Source: Actinoplanes nipponensis
GTDB lineage: Bacteria > Actinomycetota > Actinomycetes > Mycobacteriales > Micromonosporaceae
Reading direction: 5' to 3'
DNA length: 64,000 bases
Assembly (NCBI RefSeq): GCF_016862275.1
Contig: NZ_BOMQ01000059.1
Span: 1-64,000, forward strand
The notes under the pieces were generated by a model that was given only the letters and a program-made list of their open reading frames with translations, ran no database searches and was not told where the DNA came from. Positions 37,381 to 48,231 of this stretch are shown here, piece by piece (position 1 is the stretch's first letter; each line of letters begins with the position of its first letter). Position numbers and translations under genes: made by a program.

Positions 37381-37396
<16 letters not shown>
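37293..37396. repeat. Tandem 21/22-bp repeat array, about five copies
   Basis: Five units built on GGTCGGCTGCCGGCGGG lie at 37293-37313, 37314-37335, 37336-37356, 37357-37378 and 37379-37396. They alternate between 21 and 22 bp, so pairs repeat with a 43-bp period. The last unit contains the stop and final codons of the kinase gene on the minus strand, so the array probably arose by duplication of that 3' end. Confidence 0.85.
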
Positions 37397-39849
<2,453 letters not shown>

Positions 39850-39968
39850 CGCCGGTCACTCCTGCCGGATCCGCCGGGACCGCGGGCGATCACCGGGAAG
39901 TCGCGCCGAGGCGCCCCGGCGGGCCGTCCGCGCCCCTAGGGTGGAGGGACCAGGCCTGGGGAGGAAAC

Positions 39969-40406
39969 ATGCGGATCAGTGACGTTCTTCGTGTCAAGGG
40001 CGACCGTGTCGTGACGGTGGCTCCGGCGACCCGCGTCGACGAGCTGCTGAAGGTGCTGGCCGAGCACCGGATCGGCGCCATCGTGGTGTCCGCCGACGGG
40101 ACCCGGGTGGACGGGATCGTCAGCGAGCGCGACATCGTGCGGGCGCTGGCCGTGCGCGGCGCGGCGGTGCTGGCCGAGCCGGTGTCCGCCATCCACACCA
40201 CCGAGGTGCGCACGGTCGTGCCGGAGGCGCCGCTCGACGAGGTGGAGCGGCTGATGACCGAGCGGCGCTTCCGGCACGTGCCGGTTGTCGTCGACGGGGT
40301 GCTGCACGGCATCGTCAGCATCGGCGACGTCGTCAAGCTGCGGATCGACGAGCTCGAGTCCGAGCGCAGCTCGCTCGCCGGCTACATCACCGGCGAACGC
40401 AGCTGA
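39969..40406 (+). CDS. Two-CBS-domain protein
   Basis: This 145-residue protein consists of two CBS motifs: residues about 7-60 (VVTVAPATRVDELLKVLAEHRIGAIVV, IVSERDIVRAL) and about 75-130 (TVVPEAPLDEVERLMTERRFRHVPVV, IVSIGDVVKLRID). Such stand-alone pairs bind adenosine nucleotides and act as small energy sensors or regulators. The ATG at 39969 is preceded by GGGGAGGAAAC. It diverges from the kinase gene 119 bp upstream, which suggests no particular shared pathway. Signature spacing is regular and complete. Confidence 0.9.
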   Translation: MRISDVLRVKGDRVVTVAPATRVDELLKVLAEHRIGAIVVSADGTRVDGIVSERDIVRALAVRGAAVLAEPVSAIHTTEVRTVVPEAPLDEVERLMTERRFRHVPVVVDGVLHGIVSIGDVVKLRIDELESERSSLAGYITGERS

Positions 40407-40454
40407 GCGGGCGCCGGCCCGGGGCGGTGGACGTCCCGGGCCGGGTCCGGCGCG

Positions 40455-41039
40455 TCAGAGCGCGTTGACGGGCGTCGCGGGCGACAGCCGGCGCGTCACC
40501 ACGTGCAGCGCGAAGATCGCGTACCCGGCCAGCACCGGCACCAGCACGGGATGGACCAGGGCGGCGAGCAGCGCCGCCAGCAGGACGACCCCGGCCGCCG
40601 CGGCCGCGGCCCGGCCGTGTCCGGGCAGCGCGGACACAGCGGCCCGCCACCGGTGCTCCGGGTCCGCCCCGACCGCCACGACGGCGACCGCGCCGTAGCC
40701 GGCGCCGGCCGCCGCGAGCAGCACCGTGAGCGCCAGCAGCGGGGCGCCGCCCGGGACCGTGCCGGTGCGCACGGCCAGCACGTCGACGACCAGCAGCAGC
40801 ACGGCGACCGCGACGGCCAGGCCGGCGAGCAGCCCGGGCGCCAGCGCGCGCCGGAACGTCGTCCAGCAGGCGCGGGCGGTCGGCCACCGGTCGTGCTCCA
40901 GGTGGTGGTGCACCGCGGCGCTGCCGGCCACCACGGCGGCGCCCGCCGTGACCAGCGGCAGGGCCGCGAGACCGACCAGGAAGCCCAGCAGGGCCAGGTC
41001 GGTGGCGATCCGGACGGTCTCGCGCCAGTCGCGTCTCAT
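40455..41039 (-). CDS. DUF624-like (YesL-type) membrane protein
   Basis: This 194-residue protein has about five to six hydrophobic helices, an N-terminal amphipathic stretch and the motif HHHLEHDRWPTARACWTTFRRAL. It resembles the DUF624/YesL group, which sits beside CUT1 sugar transporter genes in Bacillus and actinobacteria. The ATG at 41039 overlaps the stop of the second permease (ATGA), so it is the last gene of the importer operon. The role of the family is not established. Confidence 0.65.
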   Translation of the reverse strand: MRRDWRETVRIATDLALLGFLVGLAALPLVTAGAAVVAGSAAVHHHLEHDRWPTARACWTTFRRALAPGLLAGLAVAVAVLLLVVDVLAVRTGTVPGGAPLLALTVLLAAAGAGYGAVAVVAVGADPEHRWRAAVSALPGHGRAAAAAAGVVLLAALLAALVHPVLVPVLAGYAIFALHVVTRRLSPATPVNAL

Positions 41040-41866
41040 CCCTTGAGCCCGCTGGTGTTGATGCCCTCGACGAGCATGCGCTGGAACGCCACGAAGAACA
41101 GGAAGACCGGCACCAGCGACAGCAGCGACATGGCGAACATCGGGCCGACCGAGCTCTCGCTGGTCGAGTCGATGAACAGGGTGAGCGCCACCGGCGCCGT
41201 GTAGTCCTGCAGCTCCGACAGGTAGACCAGCTGCCGGAAGAAGTCGTTCCAGGTCCAGATGAACGAGAAGATCGCGGTGGTCACCAGCGCCGGGCGGCTC
41301 AGCGGCAGGATGACGTGCTGGAAGATCGCGTACGGCGAGGCGCCGTCGATCTTCGCGGCCTCGTCCAGCTCGCGCGGGATGCCCCGCATGAACTGCACCA
41401 TGAGGAACACGAAGAACGCCTCGGTGGCCAGGAAGTGGGGCACCACCAGCGGCAGGTACGGCCAGTCGCCGCCCACCCAGCCGAGCGTCCGGAACAGGAT
41501 GTACTGCGGGATGATCAGCACGTGCCCGGGCAGCAGCAGGGTGCCGATCATGACCGCGAACCAGACCTTGCGCAGCCGGAACCGCAGCCGGCCCAGGGCG
41601 TACGCCGCCAGCAGGCAGGAGATCGTGTTGCCCAGCACGGCCAGCACCGCCACCATGGCGCTGTTGAGGAAGAAGCGGCCGAAGCCCACGTCGAACTTGT
41701 GCCAGCCGTCGGTGAAGTTGCCCGGGGTGAACTCCCGCGGGACCAGCCCGATGTTGTTGACGATCTCCTGCGGTGACTTGACCGACGTGCCCACCATCCA
41801 GAACAGCGGATAGAGCACGACGGCCAGAATGGCCAGCAGCAGGAGCAGGCGCAGCCGGCTACGCAT
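41036..41866 (-). CDS. CUT1 ABC transporter permease 2 (sugar-acid locus)
   Basis: This 276-residue permease has six transmembrane segments and the EAA loop IPRELDEAAKIDGASPYAIFQHVILPLSRPALV. It is the MalG-like partner. The ATG at 41866 overlaps the stop of the first permease by 1 bp (TGATG), showing tight coupling. With the binding protein at 42852-44189 it forms an importer without its own ATPase, probably energised by a shared MsiK-type ATPase. The neighbouring uronate genes suggest a sugar-acid or pectin-related oligosaccharide substrate. Confidence 0.9.
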   Translation of the reverse strand: MRSRLRLLLLLAILAVVLYPLFWMVGTSVKSPQEIVNNIGLVPREFTPGNFTDGWHKFDVGFGRFFLNSAMVAVLAVLGNTISCLLAAYALGRLRFRLRKVWFAVMIGTLLLPGHVLIIPQYILFRTLGWVGGDWPYLPLVVPHFLATEAFFVFLMVQFMRGIPRELDEAAKIDGASPYAIFQHVILPLSRPALVTTAIFSFIWTWNDFFRQLVYLSELQDYTAPVALTLFIDSTSESSVGPMFAMSLLSLVPVFLFFVAFQRMLVEGINTSGLKG

Positions 41867-42843
41867 CAGTGCTCCTCGGCGTCGGAGTAGTGGACCCAGA
41901 ACCGGCCGGTGCGGAACAGCACGACCGTGATGAGCCCGATGGTCAGCAGGAACACCCAGGCCATCGCCGAGGCGTAGCCCATGTTGAGCTCGACGAAGCC
42001 CTTGATGTAGAGGTCGAGGGTGTACATCAGGGTGGAGTCGACCGGGCCGCCGGTGCCGTTGCTCAGCACGAAGGCCGCGGTGAAGCCCTGGAAGCCGTGG
42101 ATCGTCTCCAGCACCAGGTTGAAGAAGATCACCGGGGAGAGCATCGGCAGGGTCACGTTGCGGAACTGCGACCACGTCCCCGCGCCGTCGACGGACGCCG
42201 CCTCGTACAGCTCGGCCGGCACCTGCTTGAGGCCGGCCAGGAAGATCACCATGGGCGCGCCGAACTGCCAGATGGCCAGCACCATCAGCGTCTCCAGGGC
42301 GAAGCGGGGGTCGTTGACCCACGGCGCGCCCTCGATGCCGAAGAAGGCCAGGAACGAGTTGAACGAGCCGTCCCGGCTGAACATGCTGCGCCAGACGATG
42401 GCCAGCGCCACGCTGCCGCCGAGCAGCGACGGCAGGTAGAACAGGCCCCGGAACAGCCCGATGCCGCGGATGGCGCGGTTGAGCAGCAGGGCCACCGCGA
42501 GCGCGGCGGCGAGCTTCAGCGGCACGGCGACCAGCGCGAACGTCACGGTGACCTGGACGGCGTGCCAGTAGGACGGGTCGCTGGTGAACATCCGCCGGTA
42601 GTTGTCCCAGCCGACCCAGTTCACCTCCGACAGCGGGGTGAGGATGTCGTAGTCGGTGAAGCTCAGGTAGAGCGACAACATCATCGGGATGGCTGTGATC
42701 GCCAGCAGGCCGAGCAGCCAGGGTGAGAGGAACACGTACCCCGGCAGGTTCTCGCTGTGGCGCCGCCGGCGCGGGCCCTGCCGGTCGGCAGGGCCCGGGC
42801 GGACGGGTTCGATCCGGCTCTGTGCCGTTCGCACCGTGGTCAC
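41866..42843 (-). CDS. CUT1 ABC transporter permease 1 (sugar-acid locus)
   Basis: This 325-residue MalF-like permease has a basic N-terminal tail of about 30 residues, then six membrane helices and the EAA loop VPAELYEAASVDGAGTWSQFRNVTLPMLSP. The GTG start at 42843 is 8 bp after the binding-protein stop. It is followed by the second permease with a 1-bp overlap. The three-gene transporter lies directly downstream of a LacI gene and is divergent from catabolic genes, so it likely imports their substrate. Confidence 0.9.
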   Translation of the reverse strand: MTTVRTAQSRIEPVRPGPADRQGPRRRRHSENLPGYVFLSPWLLGLLAITAIPMMLSLYLSFTDYDILTPLSEVNWVGWDNYRRMFTSDPSYWHAVQVTVTFALVAVPLKLAAALAVALLLNRAIRGIGLFRGLFYLPSLLGGSVALAIVWRSMFSRDGSFNSFLAFFGIEGAPWVNDPRFALETLMVLAIWQFGAPMVIFLAGLKQVPAELYEAASVDGAGTWSQFRNVTLPMLSPVIFFNLVLETIHGFQGFTAAFVLSNGTGGPVDSTLMYTLDLYIKGFVELNMGYASAMAWVFLLTIGLITVVLFRTGRFWVHYSDAEEH

Positions 42844-42851
42844 GACGATCG

Positions 42852-44189
42852 TCAGCCCTGACCGATCGCTGCCTTGGCGGCGGCGACGAAGGCGGCCGCG
42901 CCCTGGGCCGGCGTCTGCCGGCCGAACTGGACCTCCTCGGCGACCCGGATCAGCTCACTGCGGACCTTGCTGTGCCCCTTGAGCGGCACCGCCGGCGCCG
43001 GGCCGAAGGTCTTGCCCAGCTCGTTCTGCACCGCGATGGTCTGCTTCATGCTGGGGTCGGTGACGCTGTCGGCGACGACCTGGCGCACCTCGAGGTTGGA
43101 CGGCAGGCCCCGGTCGGTGCCGAGGATCTTGCCGGCCTCCGGGTCGTTGGCCAGGAAGTTGAGCACGTCCACGGCCTGGTCCTTGTTCGGGCTGCCGCGG
43201 AACACCGAGAAGTACATCGAGGCCCGGGCCCACTGCGCCTTCGGGTCGCCGGGGTACGCCACGACCCCCAGCTCGTCCTTGGTGTTCTTCTTCAGCTCGG
43301 GCATCTGGTTGGCCCAGACCCAGGAGGTCGCCGCCTTGCCGGTGACCACCAGCTGCTTGCTGATGTCGGTGGCGTTGCCCTCGTGGATGACGTCGGGGGT
43401 CGGGGTGGCGCCGCGCTCGCGGGCGCCCTTCCAGAGCTCGAACCAGGCGGTCACGTCCTGCTCGTCGAAGCCGAGCTCCTTGCCCTTGTACAGGTCCTTG
43501 CCGCGCTGCCGGAGCCAGACCCAGTACGCCTGGTAGACGGCGCTGGCGTCCTGGGTGCCGGGCACCTTGGCGGTCTTGGACACGTTCTCGGCCCAGGAGA
43601 TGTAGTCGTCCCAGCTCATCCCCGTCTTGGGCGCGGGCAGCTTGAACTTGTCGAGCAGGGTCTTGTCGTACACCAGGCCCTGGGTGTTCTCGCCGAAGGC
43701 CACCCCGGCGAGCTTGCCGTCGACCGTGCCGTACTCCTTGAGGCCGGGCGGGAACTTGGACATGTCCAGGCGCCCGTCGCCGGCGTACGAGGTCAGGTCG
43801 AGGGTGACGTTGCGGCCGGCGTACTCGGCGATGTAGTTGTCGTCGATCTGGAAGAGGTCGGGGGCGTTGCCGCCGGCGGTCAGGGTGGCCAGCTTGTCGA
43901 AGTAGCCCTGGTTGGCCTGCCAGGTCTTCTTGAACGTCACGTTCGGGTGTTTCTGGTGGTAGAGCTCGAGGGCCTTCTCGGTCAGGGTGGCGCGGCCCTC
44001 CGCGCCCCACCAGAAGATGGACAGCTCGACGGGCTTGTTCGGGTCGCTGGACTCGTCGTCGCCGCCGCAGGCGGCGGCGCCGAGGGCCAGGGGTACGACC
44101 AGGGCCGCGGCGAGAAGTCGCCGTCGGGTCGCGGTACCGTGGCGGCGCGTGGTTCGCACGTCCGTCGGCGGGGCTTTGTCCGGGTACAT
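42852..44189 (-). CDS. Extracellular sugar-binding lipoprotein (sugar-acid locus)
   Basis: This 445-residue CUT1 binding protein has an Arg-rich start, a lipoprotein signal ending GAAAC (Cys about 41), then VELSIFWWGAEGRATLTEKALELYHQKHPNVTFKKTW and NAPDLFQIDDNYIAEYA, typical of the family 1 extracellular binding proteins. The start MYPDKAPP at 44189 follows AAGGAGTGAGCACC. It sits 5 bp after the LacI stop, so it is cotranscribed with its regulator. The substrate is inferred from linked uronate genes, not from the protein itself. Confidence 0.9.
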   Translation of the reverse strand: MYPDKAPPTDVRTTRRHGTATRRRLLAAALVVPLALGAAACGGDDESSDPNKPVELSIFWWGAEGRATLTEKALELYHQKHPNVTFKKTWQANQGYFDKLATLTAGGNAPDLFQIDDNYIAEYAGRNVTLDLTSYAGDGRLDMSKFPPGLKEYGTVDGKLAGVAFGENTQGLVYDKTLLDKFKLPAPKTGMSWDDYISWAENVSKTAKVPGTQDASAVYQAYWVWLRQRGKDLYKGKELGFDEQDVTAWFELWKGARERGATPTPDVIHEGNATDISKQLVVTGKAATSWVWANQMPELKKNTKDELGVVAYPGDPKAQWARASMYFSVFRGSPNKDQAVDVLNFLANDPEAGKILGTDRGLPSNLEVRQVVADSVTDPSMKQTIAVQNELGKTFGPAPAVPLKGHSKVRSELIRVAEEVQFGRQTPAQGAAAFVAAAKAAIGQG

Positions 44190-44194
44190 GGTGC

Positions 44195-45247
44195 TCACTC
44201 CTTGGCGTAGGAGGCGACAGCTTCGGGGGCGGCGGCAGCCGCGTTGCCCGGATCCGCATGGCTGTGCGGATCCGGGCCCGGTCCCGTCGAGTCGCGGATG
44301 ACCAACTCGGTCTGAAGGCTCGCATGGGCAGTGGTACGACGGTCGTCTCCGTGCGCGAGGAGCATGTCGACGGCCGCTCTTCCCGCGGCGGCGGCAGGTG
44401 TGGCCACCGTGGTCAGCTTGGGATGGATGAGGCGGCTCAGCGCGATGTCGTCGATGCCGACGACGCTGATGTCCGCCGGGACCCGCGCGCCCTGGGCGTG
44501 CAGGCCCTCGATGAGGCCGATGGCCATGAGGTCGTTGTAGGCGAGCACGGCGCTGACCCCGCTGCGCAGGACCTGCTCGGCGACGGCGGCGCCGCCGTGC
44601 TCGGTGGGTGGGTTGGGGCCGAAGACGGTGAGCTCGGCGCCGCCGGCGCGGGCCGCCAGCGCCGCCGAGCGGCGGATCTCCTTGCTGGTCCAGGAGCCGC
44701 GGGGCCCGGCGACCAGGCCGATCCGGCGGTGCCCGAGGCCGCTGAGGTGGTCGATGGCCAGCCCGGCGCCCTGGGCCACGTCCATGACGACGGTGGGCAG
44801 GCCGGTGATCTGCCGGTTGACGACCACCAGCGGCACGTCCCGGCTGAGCAGCTCGATCAGGCTGTTGCTCATCCGCGGGCTGCACAGCAGGATGCCGTCG
44901 ACCTGCTTGGCCAGCGCCCGGACCAGGTCCTCCTCGACCGCGGCGTCCTCGTTGGAGTCGGCCACGAAGATGTGGTAGTCGCGCTGCCGGGCCTGGCTCT
45001 CGGCCGCCTTGATCAGCGGGGGGAAGAACGGGTTGGCGATGTCGGCGACGATCAGGCCGACGTTGAACGTGCGGCCGGTGATCAGCGCCCGGGCGGCCCG
45101 GTTGGGCCGGTAGCCGAGCTGCTCGGCGCAGGCCAGCACCCGGGTGCGGGTGTCCGGGTTGACCAGGTGCGGCGCCGAGAACGTCCGGGAGACCGTGGAG
45201 ATGTGCACTCCGGACTCCCGTGCGACGTCGCGAATCGTGGCTGGCAC
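44195..45247 (-). CDS. LacI family regulator of the sugar-acid locus
   Basis: This 350-residue regulator has the LacI helix-turn-helix (TIRDVARESGVHISTVSRTFSAPHLV) at the extreme N-terminus, the hinge RPNRAARALITGRT, and the ligand-binding domain with GLIVADIANPFFPPLI and ISVVGIDDIALSRLIHPKLTTV. The GTG at 45247 follows GGAAGGG and is preferred to a far upstream ATG. It is the first gene of the importer operon, divergent from the catabolic operon. Palindromes at 45305-45318 and 45457-45472 are probable binding sites. Confidence 0.9.
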   Translation of the reverse strand: MPATIRDVARESGVHISTVSRTFSAPHLVNPDTRTRVLACAEQLGYRPNRAARALITGRTFNVGLIVADIANPFFPPLIKAAESQARQRDYHIFVADSNEDAAVEEDLVRALAKQVDGILLCSPRMSNSLIELLSRDVPLVVVNRQITGLPTVVMDVAQGAGLAIDHLSGLGHRRIGLVAGPRGSWTSKEIRRSAALAARAGGAELTVFGPNPPTEHGGAAVAEQVLRSGVSAVLAYNDLMAIGLIEGLHAQGARVPADISVVGIDDIALSRLIHPKLTTVATPAAAAGRAAVDMLLAHGDDRRTTAHASLQTELVIRDSTGPGPDPHSHADPGNAAAAAPEAVASYAKE

Positions 45248-45304
45248 GCCGGCCCTTCCTTCGATGGATGTGCTGTGGTCGGGGTCACTCTGGGGGCCAA
45301 TTAA

Positions 45305-45318
45305 TGCAAACGGTTGTA
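45305..45318. promoter_or_regulatory. Probable second LacI-type operator
   Basis: TGCAAACGGTTGTA resembles the perfect operator at 45457-45472 in its left half but has a divergent right half. It lies 57 bp upstream of the LacI start, placed for autoregulation. Confidence 0.45.
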
Positions 45319-45424
45319 GCTGTGTCAACGGCCTTTTGTTGCAGCTTCATGACGGCCGTCCGCATTGCAGGCCGATGTACGGGTCGCTTAATGGCATAAA
45401 ACCGGACGGACCAGCCCTGAATTC

Positions 45425-45453
45425 TTGACGACGGGCGATCGACGTGTTTAGTT
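45425..45453 (+). promoter_or_regulatory. Probable promoter of the catabolic operon
   Basis: TTGACG (45425-45430) is followed after 17 bp by TTAGTT (45448-45453). The LacI palindrome starts 3 bp further on, near the expected transcription start. Confidence 0.5.
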
Positions 45454-45456
45454 CTG

Positions 45457-45472
45457 CTGCAAACGTTTGCAG
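45457..45472. promoter_or_regulatory. Perfect 16-bp LacI operator
   Basis: CTGCAAACGTTTGCAG is a perfect palindrome with the CG centre of LacI-family operators. It is placed between the likely promoter and the ribosome-binding site (GAGGAG, 45474-45479) of the first catabolic gene, an ideal repression site for the divergent LacI protein. Confidence 0.85.
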
Positions 45473-45484
45473 TGAGGAGAAGCG

Positions 45485-46804
45485 GTGGACGCACGACGGC
45501 GCTACGCCCTGGTCGGTACCGGCGCCCGGGCCGAGATGTTCCTGCGGGCCCTGGCCACCGACCACGCCGACGCGGCCCACCTGGTCGGGCTGGCCGACGT
45601 CAACCCGAGCCGGATGGCGGCGCACAACCGCTGGCTCACCGGGCTGGGCGGGCCCGCGGCGCCCACCTACCCGGCCGCGGAGTTCACCACCATGCTGACC
45701 GCCGAACGGGTGGACGAGGTGCTGGTCACCAGCGTCGACAGCACCCACGCCGACTACGTGGTGGCCGCGCTGGAGGCCGGTTGCGACGTCATCACCGAGA
45801 AGCCGATGACGGTCGACGTGGACGGCTGCCGGCGCATCCTGGACGCGGTCGAGCGCACCGGCCGGCGCGTGCAGGTGGCGTTCAACTACCGCTTCAACCC
45901 GCTGCACGAGACCGTCCGCGAGGTGCTGGCCGCCGGCGAGATCGGCGAGATCGGCTCCGTGCACTTCGAATGGCTGCTCGACGTCCGGCACGGCGCCGAC
46001 TACTTCCGGCGCTGGCACCGCGACAAGGCCAACTCCGGCGGCCTGCTCGTGCACAAGTCGGGTCACCACTTCGACCTGGTCAACTGGTGGCTGGGCGCGG
46101 CGCCGGAGCAGGTCTACGCGCAGGGCCGGCTGTTCTTCTACGGCGAGACCGGCCGGCGCCACGGCTACGCCCGCGACTACGAGCGCGCCCACGGCGACCC
46201 GGCGGCCGAGGGCGACCCGTTCGCCCTGCGCCTGCGCGACAACCCGCGGCTGCGCGAGCTCTACCTCGACGCCGAGGCCGACGACGGCTACCGGCGCGAC
46301 CAGAACGTGTTCGCCCCCGGGGTCACCATCGAGGACGACATGGCCGTGCTGGTCCGCTACGACACCGGCGCCACGATGACCTACCACCTGACCGCGTACG
46401 CGCCCTGGGAGGGCTACCGGCTGATGGTCAACGGCAGCCGGGGCCGCCTCGAGCTGGAGGTGGTCGAGAGCGACCACGTCAGCCCGGCCGGCGCGAGCGA
46501 GGTCAAGGGGGCCGCGATCCACGGGGTGACCGAGGCCGAGGAGCACGGCCGGTCCACGCTGACCGTCCGGCCGTTCTGGGCGCCGCCGCGCGAGGTGCCG
46601 CTGCCGGCCGGGTACTCCCGCAGCGGGCACGGCGGCGCCGACTCGCGGATGACCGGCGTGCTCCTGGGCGCCGCCAAGGACCCGCTCGAGCGTTCCGCCA
46701 CCGCCCGCGACGGCGCGCTCGCCCTGCTCACCGGCCTCGCCGCCAACCGGTCGATGGAGACCGGCGCCCCGGTGCGCGTGGCCGACCTGCTCGACCTCCC
46801 CTGA
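45485..46804 (+). CDS. Gfo/Idh/MocA family oxidoreductase
   Basis: This 439-residue NAD(P)-dependent sugar or sugar-acid dehydrogenase has a Rossmann start RYALVGTGARAEMFLRAL, then VLVTSVDSTHADYVVAALEAGCDVITEKPMTVDVDGC with the signature EKP, and the catalytic-type SGGLLVHKSGHHFDLVNWWL. The second domain is the Gfo/Idh/MocA C-terminal fold. The family acts on many substrates, including myo-inositol, glucose and uronic acids. It is the first gene of the operon, right after the operator. The exact substrate is unknown. Confidence 0.85.
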   Translation: MDARRRYALVGTGARAEMFLRALATDHADAAHLVGLADVNPSRMAAHNRWLTGLGGPAAPTYPAAEFTTMLTAERVDEVLVTSVDSTHADYVVAALEAGCDVITEKPMTVDVDGCRRILDAVERTGRRVQVAFNYRFNPLHETVREVLAAGEIGEIGSVHFEWLLDVRHGADYFRRWHRDKANSGGLLVHKSGHHFDLVNWWLGAAPEQVYAQGRLFFYGETGRRHGYARDYERAHGDPAAEGDPFALRLRDNPRLRELYLDAEADDGYRRDQNVFAPGVTIEDDMAVLVRYDTGATMTYHLTAYAPWEGYRLMVNGSRGRLELEVVESDHVSPAGASEVKGAAIHGVTEAEEHGRSTLTVRPFWAPPREVPLPAGYSRSGHGGADSRMTGVLLGAAKDPLERSATARDGALALLTGLAANRSMETGAPVRVADLLDLP

Positions 46805-46827
46805 CCCGTCGCTCTCCCGAGGTGTCC

Positions 46828-48231
46828 ATGTCCGACCTGCTGTTCGCGGCCGAACCCCGCCAGCGAGACATCGCCCGTGAGCTCTACACGCTCGTGGCGG
46901 ACCTGCCGCTGATCTCGCCGCACGGCCACGTCGATCCCGGCCTGCTCGCCGACGACGAGCCGTTCCCCGACCCGGCCCGGCTGATCATCGTCCCTGACCA
47001 CTACATCACCCGGATGCTGCTCAGCCAGGGCATCCCGCTGGCCCGGCTCGGCGTACCCAGCCGCACCGGCGCCCCGGTGGAGACGGACCCGCGCGCCATC
47101 TGGCGGCTGCTCGCGGACAACTGGCACCTGTTCCGCGGCACCCCCTCGCGGCTCTGGCTGGAACGCACGTTCGCCTCGGTCTTCGGGGTCACCACCCGGT
47201 TCGGCCCGGCCACCGGCGACGCGGTCTACGACGAGATCGCCGCGCGGCTGGCCGAGCCCGCCTTCCGGCCCCGGGCGTTGTTCGACAAGTTCGGCATCGA
47301 GGTGCTGGCCACCACGGAGTCGCCGCTGGACGACCTGAGCCGGCACGCCAAGCTCGCCGCCGACGGCTGGGGCGGCCCGGGCGGGCGGGTGATCACCACG
47401 TTCCGCCCGGACGACGTGGTGGACATGGAGTTCGAGGGCTGGGCCGAGCGGATCGGCCGGCTCGGCGAGCTGACCGGGGAGGACACCGGGACCTACCGCG
47501 GCTACCTGGCCGCGCTGTGGTCGCGGCGGCAGGCGTTCCAGGCGGCCGGCGCGACCTCCTCCGACCACGGGCACCCGACCGCCCGTACCGTGCGGCTGAG
47601 CCCGGCCGACGCGGCCCGGCTGTACGAGCGCGGGCTGCGCGGCCGGGCCTCGGCGGCCGACGCCGAGGAGTTCCGCGCGCACATGCTGGTCGAGTTCGCC
47701 CGCATGTCCATCGAGGACGGGCTGGTCATGCAGCTGCACCCCGGCGCCGTGCGCAACCACAACAGGAGCCTGCACACCGGGCACGGCCGCGACGTCGGCG
47801 GCGACATCCCGCAGGCGACCGACTTCGTGCACGCGCTGACCCCGCTGCTGGACGCGTACGGCAACGACCCCCGGCTGCGGGTGGTGCTCTTCACCCTGGA
47901 CGAGGACACCTTCACCCGCGAGCTGGCCCCGCTGGCCGGCGGGTACGCCGCGCTCTACCTGGGCGCGCCGTGGTGGTTCCTGGACTCGCCGGACGGGCTG
48001 CGCCGGTTCCGCGACGCGGTCACCGAGACCGCCGGCTTCTACAACACGGCCGGCTTCACCGACGACACCCGGGCGTTCTGCTCCATCCCGGTACGGCACG
48101 AGGTGGCCCGCCGGGCCGACGCGGCGTACCTGGCCCGGCTCGTCGCCGAGGAGCGGCTGCCGCTGGACGAGGCCGCCGAGACCATCGCCGACCTGGCCTA
48201 CCACCTGCCGAAGAAGGTGTTCCGGCTGTGA
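46828..48231 (+). CDS. uxaC: Glucuronate (uronate) isomerase
   Basis: This 467-residue enzyme isomerises D-glucuronate to D-fructuronate or D-galacturonate to D-tagaturonate. Family landmarks are LISPHGHVDPGLLADDEPFPDPARLIIVPDHYITRMLLSQGI at the start, TESPLDDLSRHAKLAADGWGGPGGRVITTFRPDD in the middle, MQLHPGAVRNHNRSLHTGHGRDVGGDI, and the C-terminal DTRAFCSIPVRHEVARRADA. The ATG at 46828 follows CCGAGGTG. It overlaps the next gene by 4 bp. The acyl-sugar chemistry fits pectin or glucuronan degradation. Confidence 0.9.
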   Translation: MSDLLFAAEPRQRDIARELYTLVADLPLISPHGHVDPGLLADDEPFPDPARLIIVPDHYITRMLLSQGIPLARLGVPSRTGAPVETDPRAIWRLLADNWHLFRGTPSRLWLERTFASVFGVTTRFGPATGDAVYDEIAARLAEPAFRPRALFDKFGIEVLATTESPLDDLSRHAKLAADGWGGPGGRVITTFRPDDVVDMEFEGWAERIGRLGELTGEDTGTYRGYLAALWSRRQAFQAAGATSSDHGHPTARTVRLSPADAARLYERGLRGRASAADAEEFRAHMLVEFARMSIEDGLVMQLHPGAVRNHNRSLHTGHGRDVGGDIPQATDFVHALTPLLDAYGNDPRLRVVLFTLDEDTFTRELAPLAGGYAALYLGAPWWFLDSPDGLRRFRDAVTETAGFYNTAGFTDDTRAFCSIPVRHEVARRADAAYLARLVAEERLPLDEAAETIADLAYHLPKKVFRL

